This document shows, piece after piece, positions 54,312 through 62,501 of a stretch of 64,000 nt of DNA. Both the position numbers and the translations under genes were made by a program. Source of the DNA: Flavobacteriaceae bacterium (GTDB lineage Bacteria > Bacteroidota > Bacteroidia > Flavobacteriales > Flavobacteriaceae); contig WUAI01000001.1 of NCBI GenBank assembly GCA_009827225.1, positions 106,961 to 170,960 on the forward strand. The letters run 5' to 3'. Position 1 is the stretch's first letter; every line of letters starts with the position of its first letter. The notes under the pieces were generated by a model that saw only the letters and a program-made list of their open reading frames with translations, was not told where the DNA came from and did no database searches.

Positions 54312-55653
54312 AATAGTAACCTGGTCCGTAACTGTGGCCCTTGCCGGATTTCTTTTCGGTTTCGATACCATAGTGATTAGTGGTGCCGACCAACCCATTC
54401 AAAAATTGTGGAACCTCTCTCCATTAATGCACGGAACCTTTATCATGAGTATGGCCCTTTGGGGAACGGTTCTTGGAGCGTTAACCGGGGGAATCCCCAC
54501 GAAAAAACTGGGACGAAAGAAAACCCTGTTCTGGATCGGAATTTTGTTTTTGGTTTCTGCCCTGGGGAGTGCAATGGCTGCCGATCCGTATTCGTTTTCC
54601 GCGTTTCGATTCATCGGAGGAATTGGAGTAGGGGCGTCTTCAGTAGCAGCTCCTATATATATTTCTGAAATTACTTCTTCAGACAAACGTGGCCAACTCG
54701 TCGCACTATACCAGTTTTGCCTGGTCTTTGGAATCATGATCGCCTTTATCTCAAATTATTTACTGAAAGGCTTTGGAGGTGCAGATGACTGGCGCTGGAT
54801 GTTGGGTGTAGAAGCCATCCCTGCATTCTTATATACTATCATGGTGATGCGCGTACCTAATAGTCCGCGTTGGTTGGTGCTTCAGAAAAAAGACAATGAA
54901 GCCGCATTAAAGGTTTTAAATATCATATATGAAAATATAGACAAAGCCAAGGCCAAATTGGCCGAGATACAGGTGGATCTTCAGTTGCCGAAAAGCAGTG
55001 ATCGGTTATTTCAGAAGAAATACAAACGCGTCTTGTGGCTCGGATTCCTCATTGCGTTTTTTAATCAGCTGTCGGGAATCAACTTTGTACTTTATTATGC
55101 ACCAAGAATTTTAGAACAAGCCGGTTTGGGCGGAAGTGATTCGCTTTTCAATGCTATCGCCATAGGAATCGTAAATCTTATATTCACATTAATCGGAGTA
55201 CGACTGATCGACAAATTGGGTAGACGACAGCTCATTATTATTGGATCGATCGGTTACATAGTTAGTTTAATAATGGTAGGAGTATGCTTCCAATACGATT
55301 TGAGCCCGACCATGCTTATCACATTTATCTGTCTATTTGTAGCTTCACACGCCATCGGACAAGGAGCCGTGATCTGGGTATTCATTTCTGAAATTTTCCC
55401 GAACAGAGTTCGTTCTTATGGACAATCTTGGGGTACTAGTACCCACTGGGTATTTGCCGCCATCATTACTTTGATCACTCCGTTCTTTATCGATGATACC
55501 CAGGGAATATTCAAGGACAACCTCCAGGTGATCTATTACTTCTTCGCCGGGATGATGGTCCTTCAACTGCTTTGGGCCATGTTCAAAATGCCTGAAACTA
55601 AAGGCGTGTCCCTGGAAGTTCTGGAAAAACAATTGACGGAGGAGGATGACTGA
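54304..55653 (+). CDS. sugar porter family MFS transporter
   Basis: A 449-residue, 12-helix sugar porter. Typical motifs are present: GRKKTLFWIG after helix 2, RFIGGIGVGASSVAAPIYISEI in helix 4, RGQLVALYQ in the next loop, VPNSPRWLV before the central loop, QLSGINFVLYYAPRIL in helix 7 and PETKGVSLE at the end. It resembles proton-linked hexose/xylose permeases. It overlaps GH32 by 8 bases and the kinase gene by 8 bases, so it is a coupled three-gene set: hydrolyse, import, phosphorylate. Fructose is the likely substrate. Confidence 0.92.
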   Translation: MNKIVTWSVTVALAGFLFGFDTIVISGADQPIQKLWNLSPLMHGTFIMSMALWGTVLGALTGGIPTKKLGRKKTLFWIGILFLVSALGSAMAADPYSFSAFRFIGGIGVGASSVAAPIYISEITSSDKRGQLVALYQFCLVFGIMIAFISNYLLKGFGGADDWRWMLGVEAIPAFLYTIMVMRVPNSPRWLVLQKKDNEAALKVLNIIYENIDKAKAKLAEIQVDLQLPKSSDRLFQKKYKRVLWLGFLIAFFNQLSGINFVLYYAPRILEQAGLGGSDSLFNAIAIGIVNLIFTLIGVRLIDKLGRRQLIIIGSIGYIVSLIMVGVCFQYDLSPTMLITFICLFVASHAIGQGAVIWVFISEIFPNRVRSYGQSWGTSTHWVFAAIITLITPFFIDDTQGIFKDNLQVIYYFFAGMMVLQLLWAMFKMPETKGVSLEVLEKQLTEEDD

Positions 55654-56533
55654 TCTAATTTGTTTCGGAGAAATTCTATGGGACGTCTTTCCCGACCGAA
55701 AAGTGATAGGAGGTGCACCGCTTAATGTGGTCCTCCGAGCACATTCGTTAGGGGCTAGGGTCGGAATCATCAGCCGATTGGGTGAAGATGAAGATGGGGA
55801 GAAAGCATTACATTATATTAAGGAGCAAGGTGTTTCTACTGATTGGATTCAAAAGGATGCGGACCTTCCTACTGGAAATGTACAGATCACATTGGACGAA
55901 TCGGGTTCTGCTTCATATGTAATTAGCAAACCTGTAGCCTGGGACAACATTCGGCTCTCTCGCGAAATACTTCATGAGGTAAGAGAAGCATCTTTATTTC
56001 TCTTCGGAAGCCTGGCACTTCGTGGTTTGGTAAACAGGGATACCATTTCAGTGTTACTTAATACTTCCACCTATAAGGTGTTTGATGTCAATTTGAGAGC
56101 ACCGCATTATGATATTTCCATGATCTATGAATTGATGCAGCGATCCGATTTTGTCAAAATGAACGACGAGGAGTTAGGAGAGATCTGTACGGAACTAGGT
56201 TGCCAGGAGACCACCATGAAATCACAAATCCTTTGGTTGGAAAAGGTGTCTTCGACATGTGCCATATGCGTGACACGTGGAGGTGACGGAGCCTTACTAT
56301 ATTGGAATAATGAATTCTATGACCATCCGGGTTATAAAGTCGAGGTGGCCGACACTGTGGGCGCGGGCGATTCTTTTCTTGCGACACTTATCAATGAATT
56401 ACTCATCAACAAACATGATGCGCCAACAAGTTTAGCGAAGGCCTGTGCCGTGGGCGCGTTGGTAGCTTCTAAAGAGGGAGCGAATTGTGAGGTGAAGGAG
56501 GAGGAGATTGAGGATTTGATTAGTAGTGAGTAG
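55646..56533 (+). CDS. PfkB family kinase, probable fructokinase
   Basis: A 295-residue PfkB-type kinase. It starts with ICFGEILWDVFPDRKVIGGAPLNVV, a form common in bacterial fructokinases, and has DTVGAGDSFLATLIN with the catalytic Asp near residue 235. It probably phosphorylates fructose released by GH32 to fructose-6-phosphate in the cytosol. It is the last gene of the lacI-GH32-porter-kinase set, overlapping the porter by 8 bases. It differs in sequence from the other PfkB kinase at 25.2 kb, so the two probably serve different sugars. Confidence 0.88.
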   Translation: MTDLICFGEILWDVFPDRKVIGGAPLNVVLRAHSLGARVGIISRLGEDEDGEKALHYIKEQGVSTDWIQKDADLPTGNVQITLDESGSASYVISKPVAWDNIRLSREILHEVREASLFLFGSLALRGLVNRDTISVLLNTSTYKVFDVNLRAPHYDISMIYELMQRSDFVKMNDEELGEICTELGCQETTMKSQILWLEKVSSTCAICVTRGGDGALLYWNNEFYDHPGYKVEVADTVGAGDSFLATLINELLINKHDAPTSLAKACAVGALVASKEGANCEVKEEEIEDLISSE

Positions 56534-56544
56534 TGAGTAGTGAT
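56524..56544 (+). repeat. short 7-bp tandem repeat at the end of the fructokinase gene
   Basis: About three copies of TAGTGAG (the last ends TAGTGAT) overlap the stop codon of the kinase gene. The following non-coding stretch to 56779 holds a palindrome GGAAAGT-AA-ACTTTCC at 56746-56761 and no gene that I can support. This looks like slippage-prone spacer DNA or a remnant of a dispersed intergenic repeat. Confidence 0.4.
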
Positions 56545-56779
56545 TAGTAAGAGGAGAGCTTTCGGATTCCTACTTTTTACCAGACTAATCTGCCACCGGC
56601 AAAGAAGGTGGACGTACCTTCGTCTTCTGACTTCGGTCTTATTGCTTCTCCAGGATTCATTTGACGAAGTCAACTGTTCCTTTGTTCCCACTCGTGAAAA
56701 TACAAACCTACAACCTATGGTTGCTTTTTTACGCTCATTCGCTCTGGAAAGTAAACTTTCCTCGCGTATTCGCATAAAA

Positions 56780-56804
56780 AAACCCGTTCAACTTGAACGG
56801 GTTT
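56780..56804 (-). terminator. intrinsic terminator of the tRNA-Phe transcript
   Basis: Near-perfect stem AAACCCGTTC / GAACGGGTTT with a 5-base loop, followed on the minus strand by a run of T. It begins 10 bases past the tRNA 3' end. The arms may also work in the plus direction, where A and T runs flank both sides. Confidence 0.9.
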
Positions 56805-56814
56805 GTGAGTTAAG

Positions 56815-56887
<73 letters not shown>

Positions 56888-57036
56888 TGCTTAAAGCGTC
56901 GGCAAATATAAACCTATTTTACCTATTGCAAAACATAAAGATAAAAAAAATTCGAGCGTAATCAGGCCTCAATTTAATAGTGTATTAACAAACACAGTCC
57001 AATTCAAATTGTATTTTTAGCCCTTCATACCTTACC

Positions 57037-57771
57037 ATGAATTTAATAATAGACGTAGGCAACACTTATATCAAGTTGGCGGTATTTGTAAAGGATCAGT
57101 TAGAAGAAAAATGGTGGTGCCGTAAGCAAGACTTTTCGGAAAGCTTTTCTCAAGTGACCGAAGTTTATCCTGGTATTCGGAAATGCATTGTTTCTTCCGT
57201 TGGTGATTTTTCCGAAGTACATCAAAATGAGATTGAAGATAAATTCCCGGTCTTTGTGCTTTCCAAAGATGCGCGTTTGCCCTTTGAGAATAAGTATGCA
57301 ACTCCTACTACTTTAGGAATCGATCGTATCGCCCTGGTAAGCGCGGCGGCAGTTCAGTATCCTGATAAAAATGTATTAGTGATCGATGCCGGTAGTTGTA
57401 TCACCTACGATTTTTTGAATGACGAAAACGAATATCTCGGTGGTGCCATTTCACCCGGGATGGAAATGCGATACAAAGCCATGCATACCTTCACGGCGAA
57501 TTTACCGTTATTAGATTCAGAAATGCCAAATAACATGATCGGAGATTCCACAGAAAACTCAATGCATGTGGGTGTTGTTCAGGGAGTTATCAATGAATTG
57601 GAAGGATTTATTTATCGATATAACGAAAACTTTACCGAATTAACAGTGATTTTAACAGGAGGAGACGCTCATTTTTTGCGAGATAGCATAAAAAATGACA
57701 TCTTTGCCAACTCTAATTTTTTATTGGAAGGACTGAACCACTTATTAGAAATTAATACCGATTCATGCTGA
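57037..57771 (+). CDS. coaX: type III pantothenate kinase
   Basis: A 244-residue CoaX-type enzyme for the first step of coenzyme A synthesis. Family motifs are IIDVGNTYIKLAVF at the N-terminus (DxGNT, phosphate binding), LGIDRIALVSAA near residue 93, VIDAGSCITYDF near 115 and GGAISPGMEMRYKAMHTFTANLP near 138. Type III enzymes need a monovalent cation and are not inhibited by CoA. It is the first gene of a rightward block; the stop overlaps the next start by 7 bases. Confidence 0.95.
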   Translation: MNLIIDVGNTYIKLAVFVKDQLEEKWWCRKQDFSESFSQVTEVYPGIRKCIVSSVGDFSEVHQNEIEDKFPVFVLSKDARLPFENKYATPTTLGIDRIALVSAAAVQYPDKNVLVIDAGSCITYDFLNDENEYLGGAISPGMEMRYKAMHTFTANLPLLDSEMPNNMIGDSTENSMHVGVVQGVINELEGFIYRYNENFTELTVILTGGDAHFLRDSIKNDIFANSNFLLEGLNHLLEINTDSC

Positions 57772-59006
57772 AACGAATTTTTTTAGCCTTCATGCTTCTT
57801 TCCATGGCAACCGCCATGGCGCAACAAGGAACCACTTCTCCTTACTCTTTCTTCGGAATTGGAGCGCTCAAGTTCAAAGGAACCGTGGAAAACAGGGCCA
57901 TGGGAGGTATCAGTATGTTTGCGGATAGTATACATTTGAATATTCAGAATCCGGCTGCGATTGCAGATCTTCGCCTGGTGAATTACTCCCTGGCTGCCAG
58001 TTACAAATATGAGAATCTAACTACTGAGCAGGATTCGCAGAAAGCCTCTACCGCTTCACTGGACTATCTGGCCATTGGAATTCCGATGGGAAAATTTGGA
58101 GCCAGCATCGGGTTGATCCCTTACACGGCTTCAGGATATAAAATACAGAACGAGTCGGAAGGCTCCATAACCCAATACGAAGGATTCGGAGGATTGAACA
58201 AAGCTTTTCTGCAGGTGGGGTATCAAATCACACCCGATCTTAGTGTCGGTATCGATGCGAATTATGACTTCGGAAATATTGAAAATAGGGCGACCAATTT
58301 CCAGGATGGGATACAATTTGGGACCCGGGAAATCAACAGGGTGACTTTATTGGGCTTCAGTTTTAACCTCGGAGTTCAATATCAAACCATGGTGAGTGAG
58401 GAACTTCAGCTCTCTGCTGGGGCAACCTATACACCGGAAACCGATTTTACCGCGGAAAATTCACGATTATTGGCAACGCTAACGATTCTTCCTAATGGAA
58501 CAGAACAACCTATTGATCTTAGGGATATTAGTGTTCCGAACAGCGATTTTACCTTCCCATCACAGTTTACGATAGGGACTGGAATCGGAAAACCTAAAAA
58601 ATGGTTCCTCGGAGGGGAATATACTTCGCAAAAAACTAGTAATTTTACGAACCGCAACTTTGAATTACAGAATGTTAATTTTGAAGATGCGTCCAAATTT
58701 AAAATAGGAGGATATTACATTCCGAATTATAATGGATTTGGAAGTTATTGGAAAAGAGTTGTTTATAGAGCCGGTTTCCGTTTTGAAGAATCCGGAATTA
58801 ACATTGGTGACGAAGCGATCAATGAGTTTGGCATATCTTTTGGAGTAGGCTTACCCGTAGGCCGATTGTTCTCTAATGTGAACCTTGGTTTTGAAGTTGG
58901 AAGACGTGGAACTCAGAATGCCGGCCTCGTAGAAGAGACATTTTTTAATACCTTTATTAGCCTGTCTTTAAACGACAGATGGTTTGAGAAACGATTATAT
59001 GATTAA
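57765..59006 (+). CDS. outer-membrane porin-like protein
   Basis: A 413-residue protein with a signal peptide ending AMAQ (residue 19), then SPYSFFGIGALKFKGTVENRAMGG, a layout seen in Bacteroidetes outer-membrane proteins related to FadL/PorP-like barrels. Barrel strands continue to the end (NTFISLSLNDRWFEKRLYD). It lies between coaX and a TPR protein, an order common in flavobacteria. Cargo unknown; a hydrophobic-substrate channel is possible, but I cannot confirm it from motifs. Confidence 0.75.
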   Translation: MLKRIFLAFMLLSMATAMAQQGTTSPYSFFGIGALKFKGTVENRAMGGISMFADSIHLNIQNPAAIADLRLVNYSLAASYKYENLTTEQDSQKASTASLDYLAIGIPMGKFGASIGLIPYTASGYKIQNESEGSITQYEGFGGLNKAFLQVGYQITPDLSVGIDANYDFGNIENRATNFQDGIQFGTREINRVTLLGFSFNLGVQYQTMVSEELQLSAGATYTPETDFTAENSRLLATLTILPNGTEQPIDLRDISVPNSDFTFPSQFTIGTGIGKPKKWFLGGEYTSQKTSNFTNRNFELQNVNFEDASKFKIGGYYIPNYNGFGSYWKRVVYRAGFRFEESGINIGDEAINEFGISFGVGLPVGRLFSNVNLGFEVGRRGTQNAGLVEETFFNTFISLSLNDRWFEKRLYD

Positions 59007-59025
59007 AACAGTAAATACCAACAAA

Positions 59026-60384
59026 ATGAAAACGAAAGTAATTTTAGTTCTAGCTGCTATAGCCTTCACCTTTTCAGGGAAGGTAAATGCTCAGATGGAC
59101 GAATGTTTGACGACGGCATCTTTATTTTATGAGCCAGCGAAAGTTAAAAATTATGAGGCTGCTTTACCACATTATAATAAAGTAGTACAGGAATGTCCTC
59201 AGTATAGCCTGGCTACCTATCAGTACGCTGTGAAAATGTTCGAACACTTTATCGAGAAAGGTGATAAGGGCAAGATCACCGAATTGGAAAACGCATACAA
59301 CTTACGTATGAAGTACTATCCTAGTAAGAGTAAGGTGGGAGATATCATGTCGGACATCGCTCAGATTAAATACGACAATGGGATCGGTACGAAAATGTCT
59401 CAATTCAAAGAATTTGATAAGGCCTTCAATACCGATGCAGAGACTTTCAAGAGTCCGAAGAGAATCTATACCTATTTCTCTTTGTCTAAAGACTTATTCG
59501 AAAGTGGAGAAAAAGATATCCAGGAAGTATTCGACCTCTATGATGTGATCGTTGAGAAAATTGGTAAAGAAGAAGCTTATTATGCTACCAAGCTCACCCA
59601 GTTATTGGATAAGCAGGAAGCTGGAACAGCTCTTTCTAAAAAGGAAAGCAAGAGGTTGAGAGGTTATGAGAAAAACCTTGAAGCTTATGGTAAGATCAAA
59701 GGAAGTGTTGATGGTAAATTAGGTACTATAGCCGATTGTGAAAACCTAATCCCACTTTATGAGAAGAATTGGGAAGAAAAGAAAAATGATATTTCATGGT
59801 TGAAGAGCTCTGCCGGAAGATTGAACAGCAAGGATTGTGATACCCCAATGTTCTATGAAATGGTACAGCAACTTCATAGGTTGCAGCCTTCTGCATCTTC
59901 TGCATTCTACCTGGGTAGATTAGCTGATAAAGATGGTAAGGCAAGCGAAGCCCTTGACTATTACAACCAGGCGGTTGATTTGGAAAGCGATCCAAACCAG
60001 AAGGTGAAGTACTACAGAAGTATTGCTGAAAACTTCAGAAAGAAAGGTAGCTACGGAAAAGCAAGATCTTATTACAGAAAATTACTGGAGATCAAGCCAA
60101 ATGACGGGAACTCTTACTTAAAGATCGCACAGATGTATGCGAAGAGTTCAAACAGTTGCGGTAGTTCTGTATTTGAAAAGAGAGCGATCAACTGGTTGGC
60201 CGCACAGATGGCAGATAAGGCCGCTCGTGTAGATCCTTCGATTGCCTCTACTGCAAGATCTGCAGCTAGCAGCTACAGACAAAGAGCGCCTTCGAAGACA
60301 GATATCTTCAGCGCTAGTATGGCAGGGAAAACAGTTTCTTTCAGTTGTTGGGTTGGAGGAAGCGTTAGAGTGCCTAACCTATAA
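59026..60384 (+). CDS. secreted TPR repeat protein
   Basis: A 452-residue periplasmic protein. The ATG at 59026 gives the signal peptide MKTKVILVLAAIAFTFSGKVNAQ; upstream in-frame ATGs at 58984 and 58999 exist. Clear TPR-like helices are in the C-terminal half: ASSAFYLGRLADKDGKASEALDYYNQAVDL, VKYYRSIAENFRKKGSYGKARSYY and DGNSYLKIAQMY. The N-terminal half has helices around PHYNKVVQECPQYSLATYQY. Such proteins scaffold assemblies in the envelope. It sits between the barrel protein and lptC, suggesting a link with outer-membrane assembly. Confidence 0.82.
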   Translation: MKTKVILVLAAIAFTFSGKVNAQMDECLTTASLFYEPAKVKNYEAALPHYNKVVQECPQYSLATYQYAVKMFEHFIEKGDKGKITELENAYNLRMKYYPSKSKVGDIMSDIAQIKYDNGIGTKMSQFKEFDKAFNTDAETFKSPKRIYTYFSLSKDLFESGEKDIQEVFDLYDVIVEKIGKEEAYYATKLTQLLDKQEAGTALSKKESKRLRGYEKNLEAYGKIKGSVDGKLGTIADCENLIPLYEKNWEEKKNDISWLKSSAGRLNSKDCDTPMFYEMVQQLHRLQPSASSAFYLGRLADKDGKASEALDYYNQAVDLESDPNQKVKYYRSIAENFRKKGSYGKARSYYRKLLEIKPNDGNSYLKIAQMYAKSSNSCGSSVFEKRAINWLAAQMADKAARVDPSIASTARSAASSYRQRAPSKTDIFSASMAGKTVSFSCWVGGSVRVPNL

Positions 60385-60407
60385 GAATGATACATAGAAT
60401 TCATAAG

Positions 60408-60962
60408 ATGAAGAGCGTGGTTGTTATTGCGATAACGATCACGCTTTTTGCTTGTGAAGGAAATTTAAAGAACGTCCAGAAATTGTATTCAGCGGATGAG
60501 CTCCCGGCCGGCGAAGGTATCGGCTTGAGGCTGGTCTATACGGATTCCGGTAAAGTGGTAAGTACCCTGAACACAGCTCGGGTACTGAACTACGAGAATT
60601 TCGAATTCGGTTATCAGGAATTCCCCGAAGGCGTGGAAGTAACCTTCTATGAAAATGGAGAAGAGAGCATTGTTACTTCGGAATACGCCATTCGATATGT
60701 CCAGACCGGTATCGTAGATTTAAGGGAGAATGTAGAACTCATCACTGCGGATGGAAATATTCTCAACGCCGATCAGTTGTACTGGGATCAGGCCAACAAA
60801 TGGGTTTTTACCGATGAACCCTACCGCATTACGTTTAGCGATGGCTCGTATAATGATGGTGCCAGGTTCGACGCCAATGAAGATTTTACCGTATTTTTGT
60901 CTCGCAATAATGACGGAGTTCAAATAATCGATCAAACTCAATCCGAAGCCGATGGGCAGTAA
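60408..60962 (+). CDS. lptC: LPS export protein LptC
   Basis: A 184-residue lipoprotein-like protein (MKSVVVIAITITLFAC; an ATG at 60387 is also in frame) with the LptC-type beta-jellyroll pattern: EFPEGVEVTFYENGEES, SEYAIRYVQTGIVDLRENVELITADGN, LNADQLYWDQANKWVFTDEPYRITF. LptC bridges the LptB2FG transporter and LptA in the periplasm to carry LPS to the outer membrane. Anchoring by lipid rather than a helix is common in Bacteroidetes. It overlaps the small membrane protein gene by 11 bases. Confidence 0.85.
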   Translation: MKSVVVIAITITLFACEGNLKNVQKLYSADELPAGEGIGLRLVYTDSGKVVSTLNTARVLNYENFEFGYQEFPEGVEVTFYENGEESIVTSEYAIRYVQTGIVDLRENVELITADGNILNADQLYWDQANKWVFTDEPYRITFSDGSYNDGARFDANEDFTVFLSRNNDGVQIIDQTQSEADGQ

Positions 60963-61155
60963 AATCTACCAAATCTTTGAATACGCCTACATAGCCATGG
61001 CGATCTTTTCTATTTACCTGGTAATCTCCAATTGGGAAACCGACAGAAACCGGGCCTATTTATTTGTTTTCTTTGCGGTTGTCGCTATTTTTATGTTCTT
61101 CTTTAAGCGAAAGTTTAGAAAGAACATAGAAAAACGGCGCAACCAAAACCAGTAG
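60952..61155 (+). CDS. small two-helix membrane protein
   Basis: A 67-residue protein with two predicted helices (IFEYAYIAMAIFSIYLVI and AYLFVFFAVVAIFMFFF) and a strongly basic tail (KRKFRKNIEKRRNQNQ). It overlaps lptC by 11 bases and abuts the CNNM/CorC gene with no gap, so it is surely translated with them. I know no function; the basic tail may bind phospholipid or the partner protein. Confidence 0.8.
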   Translation: MGSKIYQIFEYAYIAMAIFSIYLVISNWETDRNRAYLFVFFAVVAIFMFFFKRKFRKNIEKRRNQNQ

Positions 61156-62409
61156 ATGGAATTTCAAATTCTGATCATTGTAAGTACCCTGGTACTTTCA
61201 GCTTTCTTTTCGGGGATGGAAATCGCCTATGTTTCGGCGAACAAGATCCACATTGAAATTGAAAAGAAGCAGAACAATTTCCTGGCTGGGGTCCTAAAGC
61301 GGATTACCAAACGTCCTTCTAAATTTATTGCTACCATGCTTGTGGGTAATAATATTGCCCTGGTGGTCTATGGGTTTTTCATGGGGGATCTCATCATGCA
61401 ATACATCGATCTCGATGGAGCGGCCGGTCTCTTGTTTCAAACGGTGATCTCTACATTGGTAATACTGGTTACTGCGGAGTTTTTGCCCAAGGTGTTTTTT
61501 CAGATATATGCGAACCAACTGGTGAAATTCTTCGCGGTTCCGGCGTATATTTTTTATGTCCTTTTTTCTATCGTTTCTGAATTCGTCATTTGGATATCAG
61601 ACATGGTTCTCAAGGTGTTTTTTAAAACAGACGGGGATGCCGTACAGCTTAGTTTCAGTAAAGTCGAACTGGGAAATTATATCAGTGAGCAGATGGATTC
61701 CATTGAACTTCAGGACGAAATTGATACCGAGATACAGATATTTCAAAATGCCCTGGAATTTTCCGAAGTAAAAGCCAGGGAGGTTATGATCCCACGAACC
61801 GAAGTAGTGGCTGTAGATATCCATACTACCCCCAAAGAACTGGTGAAATTATTTACTGAAACCGGACTATCGAAAATACTGGTGTTCAAGGAGAATATAG
61901 ATGATATTCTTGGGTATGTGCATTCTTTTGAGCTTTTCAAAAAGCCCACCCAGTTAAAGAAAGTACTCATGCCCGTAGTGTTCGTTCCGGAAACCATGCT
62001 GGCCAAGGATGTATTGGATGTATTGAGTAGAAAACGGAAAAGTATTGCGGTTGTGATCGACGAATATGGCGGTACTTCAGGAATCATGACCGTAGAAGAT
62101 ATCATCGAGGAGCTATTCGGTGAGATTGAAGACGAGCACGATTCAGTGGAATTAGTGGAAGAAGCTTTGGAAGCTGATACCTACAAATTTTCGGCACGTC
62201 TGGAGGTCGATTATCTCAACGAAACCTACAAGTTGGAATTGCCGGAAAACGATGCCTATGAAACCCTTGGTGGGTTGATTGTGAACTATACCGAAGAAAT
62301 TCCGATTCAAAACGAAGTAGTTGAAATTGAAGGCTTTACCATTGAAGTATTGGAAGTTTCCAATACGAAAATCGAATTGGTAGAGGTAAAAAAGAATCCG
62401 GAGGATTAA
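61156..62409 (+). CDS. CNNM/CorC family membrane protein with CBS domains
   Basis: A 417-residue protein of the hemolysin-C/CNNM type. DUF21 membrane domain (residues 1-190; four helices, SAFFSGMEIAYVSANKIHIEIEK, TMLVGNNIALVVYG), a CBS pair (VMIPRTEVVAVDI near 208, and the acidic VIDEYGGTSGIMTVEDIIEELFGEIEDEHD), and the C-terminal CorC_HlyC domain (YETLGGLIVNYTEEIP). Family members are linked to magnesium or other divalent-cation efflux. Starts directly after the small membrane gene and precedes a peptidyl-prolyl isomerase. The gliding gene gldE is a relative, but there is no support for that name here. Confidence 0.88.
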   Translation: MEFQILIIVSTLVLSAFFSGMEIAYVSANKIHIEIEKKQNNFLAGVLKRITKRPSKFIATMLVGNNIALVVYGFFMGDLIMQYIDLDGAAGLLFQTVISTLVILVTAEFLPKVFFQIYANQLVKFFAVPAYIFYVLFSIVSEFVIWISDMVLKVFFKTDGDAVQLSFSKVELGNYISEQMDSIELQDEIDTEIQIFQNALEFSEVKAREVMIPRTEVVAVDIHTTPKELVKLFTETGLSKILVFKENIDDILGYVHSFELFKKPTQLKKVLMPVVFVPETMLAKDVLDVLSRKRKSIAVVIDEYGGTSGIMTVEDIIEELFGEIEDEHDSVELVEEALEADTYKFSARLEVDYLNETYKLELPENDAYETLGGLIVNYTEEIPIQNEVVEIEGFTIEVLEVSNTKIELVEVKKNPED

Positions 62410-62501
62410 AAATTATCCGACTCACCTATATTTTTAACGGGAACCTTTTTATAAATGCAGGGAAAATGGTATTTTCGCCCACTATTAATTTTCAATAAAC
62501 G

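Noticed and set aside
61156..62409. gldE gliding gene
   Set aside because: Same superfamily, but no gld genes are nearby and the domain layout is that of a general CNNM/CorC protein.
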